Assembly: GCA_024234935.1 (NCBI GenBank)
Contig: JACKNI010000003.1
Coordinates: 124,001-188,000 of the forward strand
Reading direction: 5' to 3'
DNA length: 64,000 nucleotides
Origin: Chromatiales bacterium
Lineage (GTDB): Bacteria; Pseudomonadota; Gammaproteobacteria; Steroidobacterales; GCA-2729495
The notes beneath the pieces were generated by a model that searched no databases, was not told the origin of the DNA, and saw only the letters and a list, made by a program, of their open reading frames with translations. The translations under genes were made by a program, and so were the position numbers. Of this stretch, positions 36,265-45,013 are shown piece by piece; within the stretch, counting starts at the first letter, position 1, and every line of letters begins with the position of its first letter.

Positions 36265-38769
36265 ATGCGGAGTCTCCGTTCAAAAATCCTGGCGCTTGCG
36301 GCTCTGCTCGTCGTCCTTACCCAGTTCAGCACCATCGGCGCGGTACTGTTGACCACCAACCGGGAGGTCTCGAACCGGGCCGACCAGATCCTGCGCAAGG
36401 CAGCCACCATCGCCGGTCAGCTCTCGGTCGGCCGCCATACGCGGCTGCGTTCTGCAGGCGCTGTGCTCGCAGCAGATCCCCGGTTCCGCGGCACCGTGAA
36501 GAGCCGGGACATCGCCACGATCAACGAACTGCTCGGCGCCCATCGTTATCGCACCGAGATTGATCTTGCCCTCCTCCTCGATGCAGACGGCCGCGTACTC
36601 GCGGGTACGGAACCGATCGGCGCAGGGGAACTGCGCTACCCGGAGCTGGTCAGGCTCGCCATGACCGACGGGGCTGTGCCAGCCCATATGACGGCTTTCG
36701 ACCACACCTATGAAGTGGTCACCGTTCCGGTTGGAGAGGCCGCGCCGATTGCATGGCTGGCCAGCGGCGTACTCGTGGAAAAGGACTTCGCGAAGCGCCT
36801 GTCTGCGCTGACAGGTCTCGACGTCACGCTGCTCGCGCGCGCGCACGACCGTCCGTCGATACTCGGCAGCTCGCTCGACGCACTCGACAGCGCAATACTG
36901 CTGCAGGATCTTTCGACGGCAGACCCGGATGCCGACCGCGCACTGCGCATCAGGACGGGCAACGGCGAGCACCTCGCGCTGCTCCAGCCGCTGATTTCCA
37001 GCCGGCCGGACATCGAGGTTTTGCTGTCCGAACCGCTGGACACGATCATGGCCCCGTACCGCACCCTGCGTTACACCGTGCTGCTGCTTGGTGCCATTGC
37101 GCTGTGTCTCGCGATTCTCGGCAGCCTGCTTCTGTCCCGCACGATCACCCGCCCGGTCAATACACTGGTACAGGCAGCCCGCCGGATTCGCGATGGTCAC
37201 TACAACCAGGCGGTTCAGGTCGAAGGCAAGGGCGAAGTCGCGGAACTGGCCAGCGCGCTCAACGCCATGCAACAGAGTATTGCCGACCGTGAAGAGCACA
37301 TCACCTTCCATGCCCGCTTCGATGCACTCACCGGCCTGCCCACGCGTCTCTCGGCACTCGATGAAATCGAGGCGGCCATCCTGCGCGCTGCAACGAATGC
37401 ACAGCCCGTTACCGTACTGCTGGTCGATCTGAACAACTTCAGCGACATCGGTTCGTCACTGGGGTACGACATCAGCGATGCGCTGCGCAGTCAGGCTGCC
37501 GAGCGTTTGCGTGCCGGGCTGGATGCGCGGCACATGCTGGGCCGCATTGAAGGCGATCAGTTCGTTGTCGTGCTCGACGGTCGCGATGTCGACCAGGCAA
37601 CGGAAATCGCCGAGGACCTGGTGCGCCTGCTCGGCGGGGGCCTTTCGGTGCGCGACATCAATGTGAGTGTCGAGGCACGGGTAGGCATTGCGAGCTTTCC
37701 GCAGCATGCGGCGGACGCCGAGCAGCTGCTGCAGCGTGCAGCCGTGGCCCGCAACGATGCACGAAACTCGGACGTCCGGATCCGCATCTACCAGGAGGGC
37801 AACGACGGACGGAACCGGCGTCAGCTGACCATCCTCGGCGATTTGCGCAAGGCTGCCCGGCATGACGAGTTCCGGCTCTATTTGCAGCCGAAGGTGCAGC
37901 TTCCGGATGGGCGGGTCTGCGGTGCCGAAGCGCTGGTACGCTGGCAGCATCCGGGGCTCGGATTCCTGACGCCGGACCAGTTCATACCCATCGCCGAAAA
38001 GTCCGGCAACATCTCGCTGATCACCCAATGGGCACTGGCAACCGCGATCCGCGAATGCCGGCTGTGGCTCGAGGAAGGGCTTGACCTGCCGGTCTCGGTA
38101 AACCTGTCGAGCCGCGACCTGCAGGACAAGAACCTGCCGTTTTTCATTCTGGAACTGCTGCGCAACCATGACCTCCCGGCGAAAAATCTGGTCCTGGAGA
38201 TCACCGAAGAAGCCGTTGTACTCGACTTCAAACACGCCACGCTGGTCCTCGAATGCCTGCGCGACATCGGCATCCGGATTGCAGTGGATGACTTCGGCAC
38301 GGGCTATTCTTCCTTGTCGCTGATCAAGCGGCTGCCGGTCGATGAGCTGAAAATAGACCGGTCCTTCGTCACCAACCTGCCGGACGACAGGGACGACGTG
38401 GCGATCGTCGGCGCGGCGATCAATCTGGCCCACAATCTGGGCCTGCAGGTCATCGCCGAAGGGGTTGAAACACAGGCCGGGCTGAGCTGGCTGGCAGAGA
38501 ACGGCTGCGAACAGGCACAGGGCTATCTGATCAGCAAGCCGATGCCGGCGGAGGAGTTCTCCACCTGGGTCAGAACCTATACCGCTGCCGGCTTCCGCCG
38601 TATGGCCAGCAATGCAAGCGCACCAAAGCCTGCCAGCAGAACGAACAACGAAAACAGCGTGCCGAGAACCGGCACGGACTGCACGACCAGCGCAAACACC
38701 GTCACTGGCAACAGCAGCACCAGATCCCGCCAGGCCGGACTCCTTCCCGCAGCTGGCACCGGCTCCTGA
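36265..38769 (+). CDS. Membrane sensor with HAMP, degenerate GGDEF and EAL domains
   Basis: 834 residues. Membrane helices at about 8-30 and 270-292 bracket a periplasmic sensor. HAMP follows (SRTITRPVNTLVQAARRIRDG). The GGDEF domain has EGDQF (GRIEGDQFVVVLD) in place of GGDEF, so cyclase activity is doubtful. The EAL domain (about 535-775) looks intact: AEALVRWQHP, LVLEITEEAVV, VDDFGTGYSSLS, ELKIDRSFV. It is probably a cyclic di-GMP phosphodiesterase regulated by an external signal. The last 65 residues, low-complexity Ser/Thr/Ala, are encoded opposite the next gene and may be read-through past a lost stop. Confidence 0.9.
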   Translation: MRSLRSKILALAALLVVLTQFSTIGAVLLTTNREVSNRADQILRKAATIAGQLSVGRHTRLRSAGAVLAADPRFRGTVKSRDIATINELLGAHRYRTEIDLALLLDADGRVLAGTEPIGAGELRYPELVRLAMTDGAVPAHMTAFDHTYEVVTVPVGEAAPIAWLASGVLVEKDFAKRLSALTGLDVTLLARAHDRPSILGSSLDALDSAILLQDLSTADPDADRALRIRTGNGEHLALLQPLISSRPDIEVLLSEPLDTIMAPYRTLRYTVLLLGAIALCLAILGSLLLSRTITRPVNTLVQAARRIRDGHYNQAVQVEGKGEVAELASALNAMQQSIADREEHITFHARFDALTGLPTRLSALDEIEAAILRAATNAQPVTVLLVDLNNFSDIGSSLGYDISDALRSQAAERLRAGLDARHMLGRIEGDQFVVVLDGRDVDQATEIAEDLVRLLGGGLSVRDINVSVEARVGIASFPQHAADAEQLLQRAAVARNDARNSDVRIRIYQEGNDGRNRRQLTILGDLRKAARHDEFRLYLQPKVQLPDGRVCGAEALVRWQHPGLGFLTPDQFIPIAEKSGNISLITQWALATAIRECRLWLEEGLDLPVSVNLSSRDLQDKNLPFFILELLRNHDLPAKNLVLEITEEAVVLDFKHATLVLECLRDIGIRIAVDDFGTGYSSLSLIKRLPVDELKIDRSFVTNLPDDRDDVAIVGAAINLAHNLGLQVIAEGVETQAGLSWLAENGCEQAQGYLISKPMPAEEFSTWVRTYTAAGFRRMASNASAPKPASRTNNENSVPRTGTDCTTSANTVTGNSSTRSRQAGLLPAAGTGS

Positions 38770-39716
38770 GCTGCAATCCGGATCCGGATCAGCTGTACCA
38801 GCATCAGCAGGCCGAGCAGTCCGGACAGCAGCACCGCCAGCAGGTACGCCGTCAGCAACAGCAACCCGAACAGCCAGCCAAACACCGACACGAACAGCAC
38901 GACGATCAGCAGCGGTGTCAGCGAAATCGCGATGGCGCCGGTAACAAGCGTGCGCACCGGCGACGCATTCAACAATGCGCCTGAACGCTCGACGAGCGCA
39001 GGGCTCAACCAGAACACGCCGGCGGCAGCGATCATGATCGCAAGGCCGAGTGCCCAGCCGCCAAACGCCGGTGCCGCTGTTTCAGGCAGCTCATCGACGG
39101 GCGCCGTTACCCCTGCCACCTCGCCCATGATCAGCGCGTCTTCGGCAATCAGCGGCGGTTGTTCGCTGTGCCAGACCAGATGACCGCCGATGGCGGCGCC
39201 GGACTCGATGCGGATCTCCTGCGCCGTAATCTCGACATTACCCTGGATCTGGCCGGTGATGATGGCAGTCCGGGCAAACACCCGAAGGTCATCGCCGATC
39301 TGGCCCGCCATTTCGAGCGTACCGGCTGCAATCCAGGCGCGCCCGGCAATGGCGCTGCCCTCGGCGATGTTGACGACACCACCGGCAATTACCGCATGGT
39401 CGGTGACAAACCCGCGCAGCGTTACATCGCCGCCAGCGGCCCGCAGATCATCACCCACACCACCGGAGATCCCGATCTGCCCGCCGGCAACGCTCACATC
39501 GCCATCGATATCGCCGTCGATCGCAACGGTGCCGGCAGCGAGTACGGCATCGCCGGTTACCGGGCCATCGATCCGCAACCTGCCGCCTACGGCGTAGAGG
39601 TCTTCCGGGACGGGCTCGCTGATGGCGATGGTGTCACCGACACGCGTTTCGGCAGCGACGGGCACCATGGGCAACGTCACCAGAAATGGCAGGAGGAAGA
39701 CGAGCCGCATCTGCAT
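38577..39716 (-). CDS. Bactofilin-like beta-helix membrane protein (DUF8173-type)
   Basis: 379 residues. After a signal-like segment (VFLLPFLVTLPMVPVAA) come about nine right-handed beta-helix rungs (repeated GPVTGDAVLAAGTVAIDGDI, GDVSVAGGQIGISGG, GDDLRAAGGDVTLRG), as in polymer-forming cytoskeletal or DUF8173 proteins. The C-terminal 180 residues hold four to five membrane helices. It is a predicted exported helix anchored in the inner membrane. Its 3' end overlaps the GGDEF/EAL gene by 193 nt on the opposite strand. Function unknown. Confidence 0.65.
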   Translation of the reverse strand: MQMRLVFLLPFLVTLPMVPVAAETRVGDTIAISEPVPEDLYAVGGRLRIDGPVTGDAVLAAGTVAIDGDIDGDVSVAGGQIGISGGVGDDLRAAGGDVTLRGFVTDHAVIAGGVVNIAEGSAIAGRAWIAAGTLEMAGQIGDDLRVFARTAIITGQIQGNVEITAQEIRIESGAAIGGHLVWHSEQPPLIAEDALIMGEVAGVTAPVDELPETAAPAFGGWALGLAIMIAAAGVFWLSPALVERSGALLNASPVRTLVTGAIAISLTPLLIVVLFVSVFGWLFGLLLLTAYLLAVLLSGLLGLLMLVQLIRIRIAAQEPVPAAGRSPAWRDLVLLLPVTVFALVVQSVPVLGTLFSLFVLLAGFGALALLAIRRKPAAV

Positions 39717-39742
39717 GGCCTGGTCCAGTCGCCGCTCTCGTT

Positions 39743-40303
39743 TCAGACGGCAGCGGGCTGCAGATCCGCAAGCGCCGCAGGCAGCAGGGCGTATACCCTG
39801 GCGTAGAGCTGCTGCTCCAGCGCGGTCTCCGCTTCGGTACTGCCGGCCATGTATGCCCAGTCGGCTTCACTGAACAACTTCGCGGCCAGCTCGGTCGTCG
39901 CGCCGTGGTGCCCCATATTGGCCATGATGTAGGCCGTGTAGGCTGCACTGGCCTGCTCGAAGCGCTCCAGCGCATCGGCGCCTTCACTCTGCAGTGCGCT
40001 CTTTGCAGCAGAGAAAACCGTCAGGTGCGCCTGATTCCCGGTCAGGCGTTCGTGCAACTCGTCGAGTGCCTGCCTCGCCTTGTCATCGATCGTTACGAGC
40101 TTGCGGCGGATCATGTCGCCCATTTTCACATCCTGGGCGTGCAGACGCTCCATGGCCGCTTCCATGTAGTCGCCCAGGGCGATATAGAACGGTACGAATG
40201 ACTGGTTGCCGCCGGACTTGCGTGCCACGGCAGTCGTCAGCAGCTGCCGCACCGACTTCAGGCGACGCCTTTCGCCGGCAATCTTCTCACTCTGTGTCGT
40301 CAT
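39743..40303 (-). CDS. Helical protein of unknown function
   Basis: 186 residues, highly helical, no membrane segment or signal. Histidines and acidic residues are spaced as in a four-helix bundle (RLHAQDVKMGD, ELHERLTGNQAHL, NMGHHGATTEL), so metal binding is possible, but the hemerythrin pattern does not fit cleanly. It precedes the beta-helix membrane gene by 26 nt and is likely co-transcribed with it. Confidence 0.5.
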   Translation of the reverse strand: MTTQSEKIAGERRRLKSVRQLLTTAVARKSGGNQSFVPFYIALGDYMEAAMERLHAQDVKMGDMIRRKLVTIDDKARQALDELHERLTGNQAHLTVFSAAKSALQSEGADALERFEQASAAYTAYIMANMGHHGATTELAAKLFSEADWAYMAGSTEAETALEQQLYARVYALLPAALADLQPAAV

Positions 40304-40365
40304 GTCGGATACTCCTTGCCAGATATGGATTGCAACAGGCCCGGGGTCAGCCGGCCAGACCGGGC

Positions 40366-41349
40366 TCAGACATCGAGTGTGCCCAGCATGCTCTCCGGGT
40401 AGCGTTCACCCTGTACCAGATCCTCCGGAATCGCATGCGCAACTGCGGCCAGCTGTTGCGCTGAAAGCTGCAGATCGACCGCCGCCGCGTTTTCCTCAAG
40501 CCAGCGCCGCTTCTTGGTACCCGGGATCGGCAGCACCCCCTGCGACTGGCCGAGGACCCAGGCCAGCGACAGCTGGGCAGGCGTACAGCCTATGCCGCGC
40601 GCCAGCTCCCGCAGTCGTTCGGCTGCGGCGAGATTGTGCTCGAAGTTGTCCGCCTGGAAACGCGGGAACATGCGCCGCGTATCGCCTTCCGGGAAATCCG
40701 CAACACTGCTGATGGCCCCGGTCAGGAAGCCGCGCCCGAGCGGACTGTAGGCGACAAAGGCCACGCCGAGTTCTTCGCAGGTCTTCAGCGTCGTACCGCA
40801 GGCATTGCGCGTCCACGGTGAGAGTTCGCTCTGCAGGGCTGCAACCGGGTGTATGCGGCAGGCACGACGCAAGGTCTGCGGATTCGCTTCGGAAATGCCT
40901 GCGAAGCGGATCTTTCCGGCGCGCACCAGCCCGGCCATCACTTCCATCGAGTCCTCGATCGGCACCTGTGGATCGATACGGTGCAGATAAAAGAGGTCGA
41001 TCTGCTCCACGCCCAACCGTTGCAGACTCTCGTCACATGAGGTACGGATCGTGGCTGCGCGGTTGTCGGCCGCAATACGCCCGTCGGCTGTGCGCGAAAG
41101 GCCGCACTTGGTCGCGAGGAACACCTCGGCGCGACGCCCGCGGATCGCTTCACCGACAAAGCGCTCGTTGGCGCCATCCTGATAGACGGCAGCCGTATCG
41201 AGGTGATTGATACCGAGATCAAGGGCCCGATGCAGGGTAGCCCGTGCCTCGGCATCATCGCGCTGGCCATACCAGCCCACCATGCCCATGCAGCCGAGTC
41301 CGAGCGCCGACACCGATTCGCCGGTATTGCCGAGTTTTCGCTGTTTCAT
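40366..41349 (-). CDS. Aldo/keto reductase
   Basis: 327 residues from ATG 41349, where MKQRKLGNTGESVSALGLGCMGM begins the standard fold. The tetrad is visible: Asp and Tyr in INHLDTAAVYQDG, Lys in LATKCG, His in DLFYLHRIDP. It reduces aldehydes or ketones with NADPH. The frame open to 41568 is noise. It is divergent from the SDR gene, with a dyad between them. Confidence 0.92.
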   Translation of the reverse strand: MKQRKLGNTGESVSALGLGCMGMVGWYGQRDDAEARATLHRALDLGINHLDTAAVYQDGANERFVGEAIRGRRAEVFLATKCGLSRTADGRIAADNRAATIRTSCDESLQRLGVEQIDLFYLHRIDPQVPIEDSMEVMAGLVRAGKIRFAGISEANPQTLRRACRIHPVAALQSELSPWTRNACGTTLKTCEELGVAFVAYSPLGRGFLTGAISSVADFPEGDTRRMFPRFQADNFEHNLAAAERLRELARGIGCTPAQLSLAWVLGQSQGVLPIPGTKKRRWLEENAAAVDLQLSAQQLAAVAHAIPEDLVQGERYPESMLGTLDV

Positions 41350-41398
41350 GCGTTGATCATACCCGCGTCGGCGGGACTCGCGCAGCCCGGCACAGTTG

Positions 41399-41417
41399 GA
41401 TATGCTCCGGGCATATC
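41399..41417. promoter_or_regulatory. Perfect dyad between divergent reductase genes
   Basis: GATATGC, 5 nt, GCATATC is a perfect 19-bp inverted repeat in the 85-nt spacer between the aldo/keto reductase and SDR genes. It resembles a dimeric repressor or activator operator and could regulate both. No regulator gene is adjacent. Confidence 0.45.
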
Positions 41418-41434
41418 TGATGGAGAATCTGCCC

Positions 41435-42211
41435 ATGTCCGTGACAAGAAAGATCGTCCTGATCGGTGCCTGCATCCTGGCCCTTGCGGCCTGCGCGAGC
41501 GGCACCGCGAGTATGTCGGCAGCGCCGCAGACCGTACTCGTGGCCGGCGCTACCGGACGCACCGGCACAGAGCTTGTCAGTCAGTTGCTGGGCGAGGGCT
41601 ACACGGTGCGCGCACTGGTCCGTGATCCGGTGAAGGCGAGGGCCGCCTTTGGCGACCGGGTGAGCTATTTCACCGGCGATGTGACCGATCCGGCCACGCT
41701 GACACCCGCCATGCAGGGTGCAGATGCAGTAATTTCGGCGATCGGCGCCAAGGGTGCGAAAGGCCCTTCCCGGCCGGAAGTGATCGACTACGCAGGGGTC
41801 AGGAATCTGGCAGTTGCGGCATCCGTTGCCGGCGTCAGGCAGTTTGTGCTCGTTTCTTCACGCTCGGTAACCCAGAAAGACCACCCGCTGAACCGGATGT
41901 TCGGCGACGTGCTCATCTGGAAGCTGAAGGGGGAGGACGCATTGCGCGCCAGCGGTGTGCCTTACACGATCATCCGCCCGGGCGGACTGGGGAATGGCGA
42001 ACCCGGCCAGAAGGCCTTTGTCATCGAGCAGGGCGACAAGTCTGCAGGGCAGACCACCATCGCACGATCAGACCTGGCCACCATCTGCGTACAGGCGCTG
42101 AAATATCCTGAAGCGCTCAACCGGACCTTTGAGGTCAATACAGTCGAGGGTTCGCCGGTGACCGACTGGCGCACGCGGTTCGCTGCGCTGAAACCAGATC
42201 CGTCAATGTAG
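41435..42211 (+). CDS. NAD(P)-binding SDR/NmrA-like protein with lipoprotein-like signal
   Basis: 258 residues from ATG 41435 (GGAG nine nt upstream; an ATG at 41420 is possible). VLVAGATGRTGTELVSQLLGEGYTVRALVRDP is an atypical SDR/NmrA Rossmann start and GDVTDPATLTPAMQGADAVISAIGA follows. Before it, ACILALAACASGTAS is a classic lipobox, which would export and acylate the protein. A dinucleotide-binding enzyme outside the cytoplasm lacks cofactor, so either the signal is not used or the protein has another role. Confidence 0.75.
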   Translation: MSVTRKIVLIGACILALAACASGTASMSAAPQTVLVAGATGRTGTELVSQLLGEGYTVRALVRDPVKARAAFGDRVSYFTGDVTDPATLTPAMQGADAVISAIGAKGAKGPSRPEVIDYAGVRNLAVAASVAGVRQFVLVSSRSVTQKDHPLNRMFGDVLIWKLKGEDALRASGVPYTIIRPGGLGNGEPGQKAFVIEQGDKSAGQTTIARSDLATICVQALKYPEALNRTFEVNTVEGSPVTDWRTRFAALKPDPSM

Positions 42212-45013
42212 CAAGGCTTCGCGATGCCATTGGCCGTCATGCCAGACGATCTGGTATGGCGGCCAGTAGGTGTCGTCCAGCCTGAGCGTCAGCACTTCGA
42301 CCTGGCCATTCCAGGTAACAGTCGTGAGACGCACCGAGTCGCGGTTGCGTTTGCCGCCGACCACGGCAATGAACTGGTCCAGGTCGGCGATAGCGTTGCC
42401 ATCCACGGCCGTAATCCGCCGTCCGGCAAGCAGGCCATGGCGCGAAGCCGGTGAACCAAAAGCGAAGTACGACACGTACACGCCGGTCGGCTCGACACCG
42501 CGTTGGGCCGCCATATCCCGGTACGGCGCCTGCAACAGCGCGCCTGCCCAGAGCAGCGCACGACGTATGCCGGTGCCGTCGAGCGGTACCGTGGCAATGT
42601 CGATACCGAGTACCTGACTGTTGCGCAGCACCTCCACCACGACCGTTGGCTTCTGTGTGAGCCGCTCGACTTCACGAAAGCGAGTCGCCACCACGCCATC
42701 GATGGTCAGCAGCAGATCGCCCGGCTGCAGCAGGTTCGCCGCCGGCGATCCGGCCACGGTGCGTGTGACACCCAGGATCTGACGGCGTTCAGGATCCTGC
42801 CCGGCAATGCGTTGCGCCCAGTCCGCTGGCAAACCCAGCCGACGCGCATCAGCCAGCGGCATCTGCGCCCATTCCACTTCCAGGGAATGCAGCGTCTGGC
42901 CGCTGCGGGCGATTTCGAGCAGCTCGGCAAGATACTCGGCGGGCATGCCGCGATTTTCCTGCCGCAGCTGGCCATTACCCTGCCAGGCAAAGCTCGACCA
43001 GAGCGATACCACTTCACCCCGGCGGTTCGTCACCATACCGTCGACGTCGCGGGGCGGACTGACCAGCGCCAGGGTTTCCAGGTTGCTCTCGCGAAAACGC
43101 ATCGTGCGGGAGAGTGGATAGCTCACCGGTTCCAGCGACGAAAATGTCGTCGGCTGTGCCGCCAGCTTGTCGCCGCCGCGCAGGCCGATTACCCACAGCT
43201 CGTCGCCGGGCTCCGGGACAGTGCTGTTCAGGCGCACGGACTTCACCGGCGTATCGCCAATCAGCGCCGGGTCGTAGGCCAGAAGCGCAAGGTTGTGCAC
43301 GGGATGCACGAAGACCACGCGTGCCGGTATCTCCAGTGTGCCGCCAAAAGTGATCCGCACATCGCCCATGGCCTCGGGAATCGTGTTGCGGTCGACGACC
43401 ACGAAACCCCGTTCTGCATCCAGCACGACGCCGGTGCCGTAGTAATGCTGCTCGGACACGCCGGACACCACATACGGCATATCGAAGTTGACCAGCACCA
43501 GTGAGGGGGCGATCCGGCGGAGCCTCGGGTCGCGCTGCGGAACCAGGCTTGCGGTGCCGCCTTCCGGTGGCCGGGCCGGCGGCCCCGCAGCGAGATCCCT
43601 GCACGGCCACTCGCCACGCACATCGTCACGGTGGCAGCGCACCGCCGGAAACCAGCGCCGGTCCATGCGGATCACGCGCAGCCGGCTGGAGCCGGGTTCC
43701 TCGACGCTGATGATGCGGAGTGCGACCTGCTGCTGATCGGCAAGGCCCGCCAGCACCTGCTCGAGGTCGTCGATGGTGTTGATCACCTCACTGCCAGCGG
43801 CAACGATCACCGCACCACGGGGTATGCCGGCCGCTGCCAGCGTGAAGCCGGGGTTGGCCACGTACACGCCTTCGGCAGCGCGGTTGAAATAGCGCGCCAG
43901 TTGCCAGGACAGGTTGTTGACGACCGCATCGCCGAACTGCAGATACTCGTCGGGGTTGAACTGGTGCAGGTCCTGCACCGCCATGCGCAGACTCATGACC
44001 TGACCACCACGCTCGACGACCAGATCGACCGGCTGGCCCACATGCGCATCGAGCGCATCATCGAGCGGCACGAATTCCGACACGTAGTCGCCACTCACCT
44101 TGACGAGAATGTCCCCAACCTGCAGTACCCCGGCCGCCGCCGTTCCCGGCAGGATCTCGCTGACCACCAGCATGCCGATGCCATCGGGAAAACGCCGCCG
44201 CACCGCCGTTTCGCTCGCCTCCCGCAAACCCAGGCGACGCAGTTCGTCGAAAGCCGTATAGCTGAATATCGCCCCCAGCGTACCGCGCGGGACCGGCTGA
44301 CCTGTGCGGAGCAGCGTCAGTGCCCGCTGCACGCGATCGAGTGGCAGGAAAAAACTCGATGCGGTGGCGTTGCTGGCCCCGGCATTCAGCGCCACCACAT
44401 TGCCATCGATGTCGATCACCGGTGAGCCCGATGAGCCGCCCGAAGTGCTGGATGCAGCCTGCAGGTAGAAGGTATTGAAGTCGTTGTACTTGCCCCGGCC
44501 ATAGTCAGGGGCTTCGCGACGCAGCCTGGCAATGGTCCCGGACAGGATCGACAACTGCTCACCGCCATCGTTGCCGACCACGCGGATCTCACGGCCGACC
44601 TGTGCGGCAGCCGGTTTGAGCGAAAGGGTCTTGGGCCGGATGTACTTCAGTGCTGCCGGGTCGTAGCGATAGAAGCCGAAGTCGTGTACCGGGTCACGAT
44701 ACACCGGAGTCAGTTCAACCTCTTCCTGGTTGGTGAAGATGGCGACTGCACGCACTGGCCCCGAGGTGACGACATGTCGGTTGGTCAGTATCAGGCCGCG
44801 CTCTGCATCGACCACAAAACCGGTCGCCTGGCCGGATTCATTCCATTCGGTATCGAAGGCGCGTGTCTCGTCCACCTGGATGGAAACCACTGCGGGAGAA
44901 ATGCCCTCGATGGTGTTGCGCCAGGCGCCAGCGGCGGAATCGTTGGCCGCTGAAAGTGCCGGCAGCGCCACCAGGCACAGGATCAGCGCACATAACCTAG
45001 ATGCCGAGTGCAT
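42203..45013 (-). CDS. Tandem HtrA-like serine protease with PDZ domains (Nma111-like)
   Basis: 936 residues from ATG 45013, with a signal peptide (ALILCLVALPALSA). The first protease domain is intact: His about 80 (LTNRHVV), Asp about 111 (PVHDFGFYRYD), Ser about 195 (GGSSGSPVID). PDZ domains follow (EILPGTAAAGVLQVGDILVK). A second protease domain has lost the triad (VDRNTIP, HPVHNLALLAYD, PPRDVDGMV), and further PDZ-like modules end the protein (VAGSPAANLLQPGDLLLTIDG). This architecture and the segment VGNDGGEQLSILSGTIARL resemble fungal Nma111/Deg proteases. Probably periplasmic. It overlaps the kinase gene by 17 nt. Confidence 0.85.
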   Translation of the reverse strand: MHSASRLCALILCLVALPALSAANDSAAGAWRNTIEGISPAVVSIQVDETRAFDTEWNESGQATGFVVDAERGLILTNRHVVTSGPVRAVAIFTNQEEVELTPVYRDPVHDFGFYRYDPAALKYIRPKTLSLKPAAAQVGREIRVVGNDGGEQLSILSGTIARLRREAPDYGRGKYNDFNTFYLQAASSTSGGSSGSPVIDIDGNVVALNAGASNATASSFFLPLDRVQRALTLLRTGQPVPRGTLGAIFSYTAFDELRRLGLREASETAVRRRFPDGIGMLVVSEILPGTAAAGVLQVGDILVKVSGDYVSEFVPLDDALDAHVGQPVDLVVERGGQVMSLRMAVQDLHQFNPDEYLQFGDAVVNNLSWQLARYFNRAAEGVYVANPGFTLAAAGIPRGAVIVAAGSEVINTIDDLEQVLAGLADQQQVALRIISVEEPGSSRLRVIRMDRRWFPAVRCHRDDVRGEWPCRDLAAGPPARPPEGGTASLVPQRDPRLRRIAPSLVLVNFDMPYVVSGVSEQHYYGTGVVLDAERGFVVVDRNTIPEAMGDVRITFGGTLEIPARVVFVHPVHNLALLAYDPALIGDTPVKSVRLNSTVPEPGDELWVIGLRGGDKLAAQPTTFSSLEPVSYPLSRTMRFRESNLETLALVSPPRDVDGMVTNRRGEVVSLWSSFAWQGNGQLRQENRGMPAEYLAELLEIARSGQTLHSLEVEWAQMPLADARRLGLPADWAQRIAGQDPERRQILGVTRTVAGSPAANLLQPGDLLLTIDGVVATRFREVERLTQKPTVVVEVLRNSQVLGIDIATVPLDGTGIRRALLWAGALLQAPYRDMAAQRGVEPTGVYVSYFAFGSPASRHGLLAGRRITAVDGNAIADLDQFIAVVGGKRNRDSVRLTTVTWNGQVEVLTLRLDDTYWPPYQIVWHDGQWHREALLH

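Noticed and set aside
39743..40303. Hemerythrin-like protein
   Set aside because: The histidine spacing does not fit the H...HxxxE...HxxxxD pattern.
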